From: Planctomycetia bacterium
GTDB lineage: Bacteria > Planctomycetota > Phycisphaerae > Phycisphaerales > SM1A02
Direction of reading: 5' to 3'
DNA: 64,000 nucleotides
NCBI GenBank assembly: GCA_005776885.1
Contig: SXOD01000006.1
Span: 1 to 64,000 of the forward strand
Made by a program: the position numbers and the translations under genes. How positions within the stretch are numbered: the first letter of the stretch is position 1; the number at the start of each line of letters is the position of its first letter. The notes beneath the pieces are model-generated. The model was not told where the DNA came from, did not search any database, and saw only the letters and a list, made by a program, of their open reading frames with translations. This document shows positions 51,561-59,686 of the stretch, one piece after another.

Positions 51561-54500
51561 CGAGCGCCCTCTCCACGCCGCTCCCGCAACTGGATGCCCG
51601 TCGCGAACGGGAGCGGCAGGGCGTGGCCAACGATCTTCGAGGCCTGGTTCGCGGCGAGGTGCGATTCGCCCTCCACGACCGGATGCTCTATTCGACGGAC
51701 GCGAGCCTCTACCAGGTGGCCCCCATCGGAGTCGTGTGTCCCTCGACGCCCGAGGATGCCGTGGCCGCCGTGCGGTACTGCGCAGACCGTGGCATCCCCA
51801 TCCTCCCGCGCGGTGGTGGGACGGCGCTCGCAGGACAGTCGGTGAACACGGCGGTCGTGATCGACTTCAGCCCCCATTGCCGGGAGATCCTGGAGATTGA
51901 CGTGGAGCGGCGCGTAGCACGAGTCCAGCCGGGCGTGGTGCTGGACCAGTTGAATGCGGCCCTTGCCGGACGCGGCCTCTTCTTCGGTCCCGATGTCGCG
52001 ACCAGTTCGCACGCCACCATCGGCGGCATGGTCGGGAACAACTCCAGCGGGGCGCGATCGATCCGCTACGGGCGCACGGTGGAAAACCTGCTCGGCGTCC
52101 GGGCCATCGGGCCTGACGGCGAGCCACGCTGGTACCGCTCGGGCTCGGGAGGACCGGAATCCCCCGACACGCTTCAGGTCCGTCTTGCCCGGCAAGTCTG
52201 GGCCATCACCGAGCGGGTGCGCGGGGAAATCGACGCGCGCCTGCCAAAGATCCTTCGCCACGTCGATGGCTATAACTTCGACCTGCTCCTGGCGCAGGGC
52301 GACCACGCATGCGCTGCCGGACGGGATGCCGAGAGCGGACTCAACCTGGCCCACCTCCTGTGCGGCAGCGAGGGCACGCTCGCGACCACGCTGGAGGCCG
52401 AGCTCACGCTTGTCAAGAAGCCCACCCATGTCGCCCTGGCGATCCTTGCCTTTCCTTCGGTGCGGGATGCGCTGGAACCCATCGCCCGGATGATTGACTT
52501 GGGTCCCAGCGCCGTCGAACTGGTGGACGACGTGATCCTTGGGCTCGCGCGCGCCAATCGAGAGTGTCGAACGTTCCTGGATGTCATCCCGGCCGTCGCC
52601 GGTGCCGGGGCAGGAGCGGTGATCTACGTCGAGTTCTCGGAGACAACCGCGTCGGCACTCGAGGATCGACTGCACGCCCTCGGTCGGGAGTTCGCCGGGA
52701 TTCCCATGGGCATTCATCGCGACGCCGCGGCCATGACCAAGGCGTGGCGGTTGCGAAAAGCAGGGGAGCCGTTGCTGCATGGGTTGCCAGGGCACCGCAA
52801 GCCCCTCACCTTCGTCGAGGACACGGCGGTGGACCCGCGCCGCCTGCCGGAGTTTGTCGAGGAGTTCAGGGCCATCGTGGCCAGCCACGGAACGACCGCT
52901 GCCTATTACGCACACGCCAGCGTGGGGTGCCTCCACATCCGACCGCTGCTGGCCATCGACGATGCCATCGACCGGCGCCGGTTGGTTGACATTGCGACGC
53001 AGGTCGCAGACCTCGTGGTGAAGTATCAGGGCGCCTTGAGCGGCGAGCATGGCGACGGTCGCGTGCGCAGCCCGCTCCTGGAACGAGTGCTCGGCCGCCC
53101 ACTCTGTGACGCCATCGTTGACGTCAAGCGGTGCTTCGACCCCCATGGCGTGATGAATCCCGGCAACTTGGTGCACACGACCGAGCCTTCGCGCCTGATC
53201 GACCACCTGCGGGTCAAGCCGCTGGGGCATGAGATCGCACCTCCGGTTGTGGGTTCATTCTTTCGCTTCGAGGGGGAAGGCGGGCTGGCCCATGCCGTGA
53301 CGCAGTGCAACGGCAGCGGCATCTGCCGCCGGCTGCTCCCCGGCGGGACGATGTGCCCGTCCTATCGCGTCCTGCTCGACGAGCGACACAGCACGCGTGG
53401 ACGGGGCAACGCCCTCCGACTCGCGATCACGGGCCAGTTCGCCGCGAGCGGCGCACCGTCCTGGAACGATCCCGCCACCAAGGAGACGCTTCGGGCCTGC
53501 CTTTCCTGCAAGGCGTGCGCCGCTGAGTGTCCCAGCAACGTCGACCTGGCCAAGCTGAAGGCCGAGTATGAGGCACAGGGCTTCGCCGCTGCGGGCCGAG
53601 TGCCGTGGCGGACCAAGGTCATCGGCCACATCCGCTCAGTGAATCGGCTGGGCAGTGCGCTGGCGCCAGTGTCTGACTGGCTACGGCAGGTCCCCGTGAT
53701 TCGATCGGCGATCGCCGCGCTGCTTGGATTGGACCCGGGGCGATCGCTCCCACCGCTGAGCCGATCGCTCCTGGCCTGGAAGCGGCGGCGCGACCGGATT
53801 CAGGCACCGGATCCGGGGGCGCCCCGGGTCCTGCTCCTGGCCGACTGTTTCTGCACATTCAGCGAGTCAGCGATTGGCCAAGCCGCGGTGGAGCTCTTGG
53901 AGCGGTTCGGCTACCGGGTCGACGTGGTGGATGTGGGCTGCTGTGGTCGGACCCTCATTTCCACAGGTCTCTTGGCGGAGGCAATCACGTCGTGCGCATC
54001 GACTGCCCAGGCACTCGATGCGTCGCTGTCCAGGTCAGGTGCGGTGGCGCTGCTCGCGATGGAACCCTCGTGCGCCAGCGCCATCCGTGACGATTGGCTC
54101 GACCTGAATGTCCCCGCCAGCGTGCGTGCCGCCATGCATCGAGTGGCCGCGCGCACCGAACTTGTGGAAGAGTTCATTGACCGCGAGTGGGACCGACACC
54201 CGCGCCGGCCGGTGTTCACCTCCTCAAGGCCTCGCATCGCGCTCCACGCCCACTGCCACCAGAAGGCGTTGTGGGGCGCCACGAGCAGCGCGGGCGCGCT
54301 CCAGCGAGTCCTTGGCGACCGCTGCGAGGTCCTCCCGACGGGTTGTTGCGGGATGGCTGGGGCATTTGGCGCGCGGCGGGAGACCGCGGACCTCAGCCGC
54401 CGCATCGCGGCGAATGACGTGTTGCCGGCCTTCGCTGCCCGGCCCGACGCCGTGGCCTGTGCGCCAGGTGCGTCGTGCCGGCACCAGTTGCACGACCTGG

Positions 54501-54595
54501 CGGGACGCGAGGCCCGCCATCCGGTCCAGGTGCTGCTTGCCCTCATCGATGACGCAGCATGGCCGAGCGGTACGATCGACTCCCATGAGCACTGA
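51557..54595 (+). CDS. FAD/Fe-S oxidoreductase, YdiJ-like (D-2-hydroxyacid dehydrogenase type)
   Basis: This protein of 1012 residues is close in length and order to E. coli YdiJ (1018), a D-2-hydroxyglutarate dehydrogenase. The FAD-binding half has RGGGTALAGQSV (about 85-96), GGMVGNNSSGARSIRYG, EGTLATTLEAELTL and EHGDGRVRSP. The second half has Fe-S cysteines in CNGSGIC (about 584) and CLSCKACAAECP (about 648-659), then two CCG motifs, VGCCGRTL (about 793) and TGCCGMAG (about 929). It probably oxidises a D-2-hydroxyacid to a 2-oxoacid and passes electrons onward. The substrate is inferred, not shown. The gene is coupled to the TlpA-like gene. Confidence 0.9.
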   Translation: MTSALSTPLPQLDARRERERQGVANDLRGLVRGEVRFALHDRMLYSTDASLYQVAPIGVVCPSTPEDAVAAVRYCADRGIPILPRGGGTALAGQSVNTAVVIDFSPHCREILEIDVERRVARVQPGVVLDQLNAALAGRGLFFGPDVATSSHATIGGMVGNNSSGARSIRYGRTVENLLGVRAIGPDGEPRWYRSGSGGPESPDTLQVRLARQVWAITERVRGEIDARLPKILRHVDGYNFDLLLAQGDHACAAGRDAESGLNLAHLLCGSEGTLATTLEAELTLVKKPTHVALAILAFPSVRDALEPIARMIDLGPSAVELVDDVILGLARANRECRTFLDVIPAVAGAGAGAVIYVEFSETTASALEDRLHALGREFAGIPMGIHRDAAAMTKAWRLRKAGEPLLHGLPGHRKPLTFVEDTAVDPRRLPEFVEEFRAIVASHGTTAAYYAHASVGCLHIRPLLAIDDAIDRRRLVDIATQVADLVVKYQGALSGEHGDGRVRSPLLERVLGRPLCDAIVDVKRCFDPHGVMNPGNLVHTTEPSRLIDHLRVKPLGHEIAPPVVGSFFRFEGEGGLAHAVTQCNGSGICRRLLPGGTMCPSYRVLLDERHSTRGRGNALRLAITGQFAASGAPSWNDPATKETLRACLSCKACAAECPSNVDLAKLKAEYEAQGFAAAGRVPWRTKVIGHIRSVNRLGSALAPVSDWLRQVPVIRSAIAALLGLDPGRSLPPLSRSLLAWKRRRDRIQAPDPGAPRVLLLADCFCTFSESAIGQAAVELLERFGYRVDVVDVGCCGRTLISTGLLAEAITSCASTAQALDASLSRSGAVALLAMEPSCASAIRDDWLDLNVPASVRAAMHRVAARTELVEEFIDREWDRHPRRPVFTSSRPRIALHAHCHQKALWGATSSAGALQRVLGDRCEVLPTGCCGMAGAFGARRETADLSRRIAANDVLPAFAARPDAVACAPGASCRHQLHDLAGREARHPVQVLLALIDDAAWPSGTIDSHEH

Positions 54596-55076
54596 TGCGG
54601 AAGGCCTGGCGTTTGAGGCGACGGCCTCCAATGACATCGACATTACGGGCTGCACGATCTTGATCGTCGATGACAACCCGCAGAACGTGGAGTTGCTGGA
54701 GGCCTACCTTGAGTCGCTCGGCTGTCGCCTCCTGACGGCATTTGACGGCGCTTCGGCCCTGGATGCCGTCCGGCAACATCGACCCGACATGATGCTGCTG
54801 GACGTCATGATGCCGAAGCTCTCTGGCTTCGAGGTATGCCGAGCCGTGAAGGGGGATCACCAGTATCGCGACACCGTCGTCCTCATGGTGACGGCACTGC
54901 ATGAGGTGGCCGACCTCGAGCGCGCGGTGGAATGCGGCTGCGATGACTTCCTCTCCAAGCCGGTCAACAAGGTGGAACTGGTGACGCGGGTGCGGGGGTT
55001 GCTCAAGGTCCGCGTCCTCAAACGCACGCTTGCCGACTACATGCGTCGAAGCGCCTCCGGCTCCCAGAACGGTTGA
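54585..55076 (+). CDS. Single-domain response regulator (CheY-like)
   Basis: This 163-residue protein is one receiver domain. It shows CTILIVDDNPQNVE with the acidic pair (about 29-30), the phospho-acceptor aspartate in MLLDVMMPK (about 73), the T-loop LMVTAL and the lysine in FLSKPVNK (about 125). A short basic helix (KVRVLKRTLADYMRR) follows the domain; there is no output domain. Its start lies 11 bases inside the ydiJ-like gene. No histidine kinase is seen in the window, so the partner is unlinked. Confidence 0.88.
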   Translation: MSTDAEGLAFEATASNDIDITGCTILIVDDNPQNVELLEAYLESLGCRLLTAFDGASALDAVRQHRPDMMLLDVMMPKLSGFEVCRAVKGDHQYRDTVVLMVTALHEVADLERAVECGCDDFLSKPVNKVELVTRVRGLLKVRVLKRTLADYMRRSASGSQNG

Positions 55077-55104
55077 CAGGACGGTTGACAGGCCGGTTGA
55101 GTCG
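55069..55104. repeat. Tandem 12-bp repeats at the response-regulator stop
   Basis: ACGGTTGACAGG is repeated without gap at 55069-55080 and 55081-55092. A third, weaker copy, CCGGTTGAGTCG, follows at 55093-55104. The gene stop codon lies in the first copy. The repeats fall in the short gap between two converging genes, so they may be a simple duplication near a coding end. No protein-binding role is known. Confidence 0.6.
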
Positions 55105-55127
55105 GGATCGGGGGTCGCGCCGTGCGG

Positions 55128-55331
55128 CTAGGCCGCGTGACGGACCATGATCGCCTGGGTCTCGGAGGTCCGCTGCCACGGCGACTCGCCGCGGGGCTGC
55201 TGGGCGTGCTGCAGGTGCTGGAGATAGCGCTCCAGTTCGTCACGCGTGAAGAGCCCCAACCAGGCGCGGTCGGCGCTGGAGTTGAGGTCGCGGATGGCGT
55301 CGATCAACTGGCTCTTGTTCAGCATCATCAT
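55128..55331 (-). CDS. Small conserved hypothetical protein
   Basis: This 67-residue soluble protein has LNKSQLIDAIRDLNSSADRAWLGLFTRDELERYLQHLQH as its core, a helix-rich pattern I have seen in short planctomycete proteins but cannot name. It starts at one of three consecutive ATG codons (55331, 55328, 55325), with a GAGG site just upstream. The C-terminus ends in ETQAIMVRHAA. It lies 91 bases downstream of the POT gene on the same strand, so co-transcription is possible. Confidence 0.6.
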   Translation of the reverse strand: MMMLNKSQLIDAIRDLNSSADRAWLGLFTRDELERYLQHLQHAQQPRGESPWQRTSETQAIMVRHAA

Positions 55332-55422
55332 GTCCTCGCGGACATATGCATCGGCCCCCGGGCCGGTGGTGATGAGCCGAAACAGGCTCGTTTTCGCAGT
55401 TCCCTGGACTTTGGGAGGCGGG

Positions 55423-57315
55423 TCAGGTGGTTGTTGTGTCGCCGGCTTCCTCGACCCACAACCCATTGTGGTCTCGGCCCTCATGCATCCACTTCTTCAG
55501 GAGCGGCGAGATGAGGAGCGCCACGACGCCAGCGGCGAGGGCGATGAGGGCGATCCCCTTGAAGAGCTCGCCATACACGCCGACCGTCTCGATGGGGAGC
55601 GGTGTCACGGCGCCGTCGGCGCTGGCCTCTTCCTTGATGCCCGAGAGCTTCGCGATGAAGGCGGCCAGGAAGTGGCTGAACGCGGTGGCCAGGAACCACG
55701 CGCCCATGATGGTGGAGACCAACCGCGCGGGAGAGAGCCGCGTCACCATGGAGAGTCCCACCGGGCTCAGGCACAGTTCGCCCGTGGTCTGCAAGAGGTA
55801 CCCCAGCATCAACCATTCGAGCGCGACGACCCCGTGGGAATCGGCGTTGACGGCGCCGTACCAGAAGGCCGCGAACCCAAGTCCCAGTTGCATGAGTCCC
55901 AGCGCGAACTTCACCGGGGTGTTGGGCTCCATGTTCCGCCGGGAGAGGAACGTCCAGAGCCATGAGAAGACCAGGCCAAAGAGCAGGATGAACGCTGGAT
56001 TGACGGCCTGGAACACGCTGGTCCGGATCTCGTCGCCGCCGATGGCCAAGTCCTTGTTGTCACTGGTTGCGGTGAATGACACGACCCCCTTCGACGGGTC
56101 GGATTCGTGCTCCCGTTGCGCTGCTTCCACGTCTTGCAGGTGCCAAGTCTTTCCCTCGATCGTTTCGCCGACAAACTCCTGGTCGACGACGACGTCCCTG
56201 TACGACTGGCCTGGCGTGACCGGCGTGTCGTCGACCACTCGATCGACATTCCGGTCGGTGAAGAGATTGACGCTGCTTCCCGCTTGCTCGAAGAATGCCC
56301 AGAAGAGGAGGCTGAAGAACATCAGGATCACGACGACGAAGAGCCTTTCCCGCTCGACCTTGTTCGAGAGGATGGCTTGCGCGACGATGTACGTGAGCGC
56401 ACAAAGGCCCAGGGCCGCCAGCACCCAGCCGGCGATGGCATCTCTCTGGAGCAGCAACATGACGCCGGGGACGGCCACGAGCGTCCCCACGTACGAGGCG
56501 ATCCGCGCCCATTGCGGTGAGTTCGCGGGTGGTCGCCCAACCGCTGGATCCAGCCCGCCGCGCCCCAGTTGCACCGTCGAGACGATTGCGGCAAGGACCA
56601 GCGCCGCCAGGAAGGGGAGCGTGATCATCAGTTGGACAGAGTCGTCCTTCGTGACATACACGGTCCCGACGGCGGTTGACGCAGCCGTGAGCAGGATCAG
56701 GATGCGGGCCAGTCCACGCGGGGCGACAAAGGTGGCGACGCCAACCAGCATGCCCACGGTCGCCAGTCCGAAGCCGTAGTGCCAGCCCTTCTCTTCTCCC
56801 AGGTAGCCGCAGAGAACCGGTGCCAGCGCGGCACCCAGGTTGATGCCCATGTAGAAGATCGTGAACCCCGCATCACGCGCTGCGTGCGAATCCTTGTAGA
56901 GCGCGCCCACCATCGTCGAGATGTTCGGCTTGAAGAACCCGTTGCCAACCACCAGCAGGGAGAGGGCCGCAAAGAACCCAAACTCAGTCTCCACGGTCAT
57001 CATCAGGTGGCCGGCCGCCATCAGCAATCCGCCCCAGATCACGGCGAGCCGATTGCCAAGCACCCGGTCCGCCAGCATGCCGCCGATGAACGGGGTGGCG
57101 TAGACCAACGCGCCATAGGCGCCATAGACGGCATACGCCTGGTCATCCCCGTACTTGAGGAAGCCCTTGATCATGTAGAGGACCAGGAGCGCGCGCATCC
57201 CGTAGAACGAGAATCGTTCCCACATTTCCACGAAGAACAGGTGGAAGAGCCCCGGTGGATGTCGATTGTCGTCCAGAATGGGGGGGTGGGCCGCGAAGGC
57301 GGTCGTAGTGGCCAT
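55423..57315 (-). CDS. POT-family proton-dependent peptide transporter with large loop
   Basis: This 630-residue membrane protein has about 12-14 helices. The POT/PTR2 signatures are WERFSFYGMRALLVLY (about 31-46), GGMLADRVLGNR, FFKPNISTMVGALY and GINLGAALAPVLCGYL. It would import di/tripeptides with protons. Bacterial members are about 500 residues. This one has an insertion near 355-425 with charged sequence such as TWHLQDVEAAQREHESDPSKGVV before FQAVNPAFILLFGLVFSW. The insertion is probably a loop and could be a planctomycete feature. It is divergent from the second pseudouridine synthase gene. Confidence 0.9.
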   Translation of the reverse strand: MATTTAFAAHPPILDDNRHPPGLFHLFFVEMWERFSFYGMRALLVLYMIKGFLKYGDDQAYAVYGAYGALVYATPFIGGMLADRVLGNRLAVIWGGLLMAAGHLMMTVETEFGFFAALSLLVVGNGFFKPNISTMVGALYKDSHAARDAGFTIFYMGINLGAALAPVLCGYLGEEKGWHYGFGLATVGMLVGVATFVAPRGLARILILLTAASTAVGTVYVTKDDSVQLMITLPFLAALVLAAIVSTVQLGRGGLDPAVGRPPANSPQWARIASYVGTLVAVPGVMLLLQRDAIAGWVLAALGLCALTYIVAQAILSNKVERERLFVVVILMFFSLLFWAFFEQAGSSVNLFTDRNVDRVVDDTPVTPGQSYRDVVVDQEFVGETIEGKTWHLQDVEAAQREHESDPSKGVVSFTATSDNKDLAIGGDEIRTSVFQAVNPAFILLFGLVFSWLWTFLSRRNMEPNTPVKFALGLMQLGLGFAAFWYGAVNADSHGVVALEWLMLGYLLQTTGELCLSPVGLSMVTRLSPARLVSTIMGAWFLATAFSHFLAAFIAKLSGIKEEASADGAVTPLPIETVGVYGELFKGIALIALAAGVVALLISPLLKKWMHEGRDHNGLWVEEAGDTTTT

Positions 57316-57393
57316 TCGTGGAGCCTAGGGCCTCGCGGCCGTTCCGTCAGGCCGTGCGGCTTTGGGTTCCTTTCTGTAGGCTCGACCACACTC

Positions 57394-58122
57394 GTGGAAC
57401 CCCAGACCGTTGAGCTTCCCGTGGTTCGGGACTGGGGGGATGTTGTGGCCATCCTCAAGCCCGCTGGCCTGCCATCGGAGGCGAGTGGAAGTTCATCGAC
57501 GGCACTCTCGCTCCTGCGCGCACAGCTGCGATGGCCCGAGGCCCGGCTCCCGCACAGACTCGATGCTCCCACCAGCGGCATCCTGGTGGTTGCGCGAGAT
57601 GCCACGGCGGCCGAGCGCGTCAACGCGGACATTCGGGATCGCGCGTGGCGGAAGTTTTACGTGGCACGGCTTCATGGAGACGCCACGGCCCTTGTCGGCG
57701 TGCTCCGCTGCTACCTCAAGGCCGGGCGCGGTCGGTCGGCCGGACCTCGACACCTGGCGCGTCGCGCCGAGGTGGTGCGGTCAGGTGGTGATCCGTGCAG
57801 CCTCGAAGTCATCGCAGCTGCGCTTGATGGCCGTTGGCAGTCGACCCGGGCGGTGATCGAGCTGCATACCGGCCGGTACCACCAGATTCGCGCGATGTGC
57901 GCGTGGAAGGGTCATCCACTGATCGGCGATGAGCTGTACGGAGGGGAGGCCGGAAAGATGTCCCTCGTCCACGCGGCGCTCTCGCTCCCGATTCCAGGCG
58001 GCGCGGCCAACTCCGCCCGGGACACTGAGGTGGTGTCAGTCCGGGCGGGAACCAATGGCGTCACGGAACGCGACCTTGCGATCATCGCCGATCGATTGAC
58101 CCGCCCCAGCGCCGGCTGGTGA
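57394..58122 (+). CDS. RluA-family RNA pseudouridine synthase (second copy)
   Basis: This 242-residue enzyme has the RluA/TruC pattern: VVAILKPAGLPSEA, catalytic HRLDAPTSGILVVAR (about 53-67, essential aspartate), WRKFYVARLHG and TGRYHQIRAMCAWKGHPLIGDELYGG. There is no S4 domain. The start is uncertain; GTG 57394 gives the family length. The gene converges with the hypothetical at 58082 and overlaps its 3' end by 41 bases. The first copy at 16439 shares motifs but not close sequence. Confidence 0.87.
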   Translation: MEPQTVELPVVRDWGDVVAILKPAGLPSEASGSSSTALSLLRAQLRWPEARLPHRLDAPTSGILVVARDATAAERVNADIRDRAWRKFYVARLHGDATALVGVLRCYLKAGRGRSAGPRHLARRAEVVRSGGDPCSLEVIAAALDGRWQSTRAVIELHTGRYHQIRAMCAWKGHPLIGDELYGGEAGKMSLVHAALSLPIPGGAANSARDTEVVSVRAGTNGVTERDLAIIADRLTRPSAGW

Positions 58123-58771
58123 CGACAGCGCCGGCCGGTGACGGCCATTCGTCCGCATGCACCCAATGCACGGCCCCAAATCGGTTGCTGGCGGCCTGGC
58201 TTGCGGCGCGCTGGAACCGGGTGGCGAACGCATCCTGTCGCCTGGCTTGCACCAGCCCGCGCAGTTCGCCGGGGGTCAGCAGGTCCTTGAAGCCGGCGGT
58301 GTGCTCCAGCAGCGAGAACGAACACCCGGTGACATCCAGGGAGAGTGAGCCCTTCGATGCATTGACCTTGGGCCAGCCGAATCCGCCACCCCCGTAGAGA
58401 CCCGCCTCGCCTTCGCTGAGGACCAGGATTCGGCACACGAAATTGGTGGCCGTTGGATCGATCGGCGTCTTGCCTGGATGTGGCGTCCAGAGCAGGTCAA
58501 GGTGAACGATGACGCCGCTTGGCCGTTCGCCCCCAAGGGTCTCCAGGTCGATGTCACTGAGGATGATCGACGTGTTCGTGTCCCCTTGGCTATAGGCCGC
58601 CACCCGCGTCGGCATTGCCAGGCGCGCGCCAGACTCGCCCCTTGACTGGATCGCGAAGTCTTCGGAGGCCACCCACTGCGTGCAGGAGACGATGCTGGCC
58701 AAGCCAAGCGATGCCGCTCCCATGACGGCCGCCAGGACAGCCAGTCGTCGCGTCGGGTTCATGGGATTCAT
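58082..58771 (-). CDS. Exported hypothetical protein
   Basis: This 229-residue protein has a signal sequence (about 10-28, VLAAVMGAASLGLASIVSC), possibly with a lipid-attachment cysteine at about residue 30. The rest is beta-rich with short loops, for instance NTSIILSDIDLETLGGERPSGVIVHLDLLW and GLYGGGGFGWPKVNASKG, not matching a known family by eye. It is the last gene of the ispA-dxs operon, its ATG overlapping the amidohydrolase-like stop in ATGA. The 3' end overlaps the convergent pseudouridine synthase gene. Confidence 0.65.
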   Translation of the reverse strand: MNPMNPTRRLAVLAAVMGAASLGLASIVSCTQWVASEDFAIQSRGESGARLAMPTRVAAYSQGDTNTSIILSDIDLETLGGERPSGVIVHLDLLWTPHPGKTPIDPTATNFVCRILVLSEGEAGLYGGGGFGWPKVNASKGSLSLDVTGCSFSLLEHTAGFKDLLTPGELRGLVQARRQDAFATRFQRAASQAASNRFGAVHWVHADEWPSPAGAVVTSRRWGGSIDRR

Positions 58772-59676
58772 GAGTGGCCCCTCGGCATGGCGAATCCAAA
58801 GGAACCCGAGAGCGTTGCCGGCGGCGGCGCCACGGCCGAGATGCCCAGGGCCTGGAAGGCATCTCGTTCGACAATGCTCCTGATCGAGGCCCGTGGCAGC
58901 GCGGGCAACTGCACGCTTTGGGCCAGCGCACCGAGGCTATACAGGCTTTCGACGGCCCGCGATGGCGATTCGAAGGGGAAGCCGCTGGCGAAGAGCACTC
59001 GATCGAGTGCCCCCACCGACGCCGCGGTGAGCAGCGAGGTGTAGAGCGGCCAGGGCCGACTCGCCAATCCGTCGGTGGCGAGGAACACCCCCGGATGCTT
59101 GGCCGAGAGCGCCACCGCCTCGTCAATCCAAGGCCACCCCATCTCGCCCACCACCAGCCTCAGCCTCGGGCAGTTGCGGAGGACTTCGTCCCACGCCGCA
59201 GGGCGATCGAACTCAAGCACGGCACTCTGCACGATTGGGCCGGGACGTGAGGCGAACACAGGCACCCCAAGTTCTTCGCATCTCGCGAAAAGCTTGAGCG
59301 CGGCGGAGTGCGTGGGATGGAACTGTTGTGTCGATGGCGACACGCAGACGCCAAGCAGTCCCAGGCTCCGGGCGTGCTCGAACTCGGCCATCGCGCCGGG
59401 GGCCGTGGGGTCGATCCCGCTGGCACCGAGCAATCGGCCGCCGGCGCGCCTGATGGCGTCGGCCAGCACGTCATTGGGGACCGAGGCATGGATGCCCTGC
59501 GCCCGCAGTCCCATGACGAAGGCGCCCCCCAGGGGAGCGATGGCGCGCTGGATCGCATCGGCCGAAGCGTCCAGCGGCCCAGCAACGCCAACACCAAGCC
59601 CACGGACTCGACGCGAAAGTTCCGGGCCGAGCTGTTCCGGGCCGCTCCAGAATCGCACGAGCGCGTCGATGATCAC
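58768..59676 (-). CDS. Amidohydrolase-2-like protein lacking metal ligands
   Basis: This 302-residue protein has the barrel layout of the amidohydrolase-2/TatD-like family: a N-terminal IIDALVRFW, a middle EELGVPVFASRPGP, a later LRLVVGEMGWPWIDEAVALSAKHP and FASGFPFESPSRAVE. In active members these positions carry HxH, H, H and D. Here they read ALV, S, E and G, so the metal site appears lost. Catalysis is unlikely, and a structural or regulatory role is possible. GTG 59676 is 10 bases after the dxs stop, so it belongs to the isoprenoid operon. Confidence 0.7.
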   Translation of the reverse strand: MIIDALVRFWSGPEQLGPELSRRVRGLGVGVAGPLDASADAIQRAIAPLGGAFVMGLRAQGIHASVPNDVLADAIRRAGGRLLGASGIDPTAPGAMAEFEHARSLGLLGVCVSPSTQQFHPTHSAALKLFARCEELGVPVFASRPGPIVQSAVLEFDRPAAWDEVLRNCPRLRLVVGEMGWPWIDEAVALSAKHPGVFLATDGLASRPWPLYTSLLTAASVGALDRVLFASGFPFESPSRAVESLYSLGALAQSVQLPALPRASIRSIVERDAFQALGISAVAPPPATLSGSFGFAMPRGHS

Positions 59677-59686
59677 GGGGCGGAGT

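Noticed and set aside
50852-53230. 792-codon minus-strand open frame
   Set aside because: It is antisense to the TlpA-like and YdiJ-like genes, which have clear motifs and gene coupling.
55374-55389. Hairpin GAGCC/GGCTC followed by TTTT as a plus-strand terminator
   Set aside because: The stem is only 5 bp and lies 300 bases past the nearest plus-strand gene, so support is weak.
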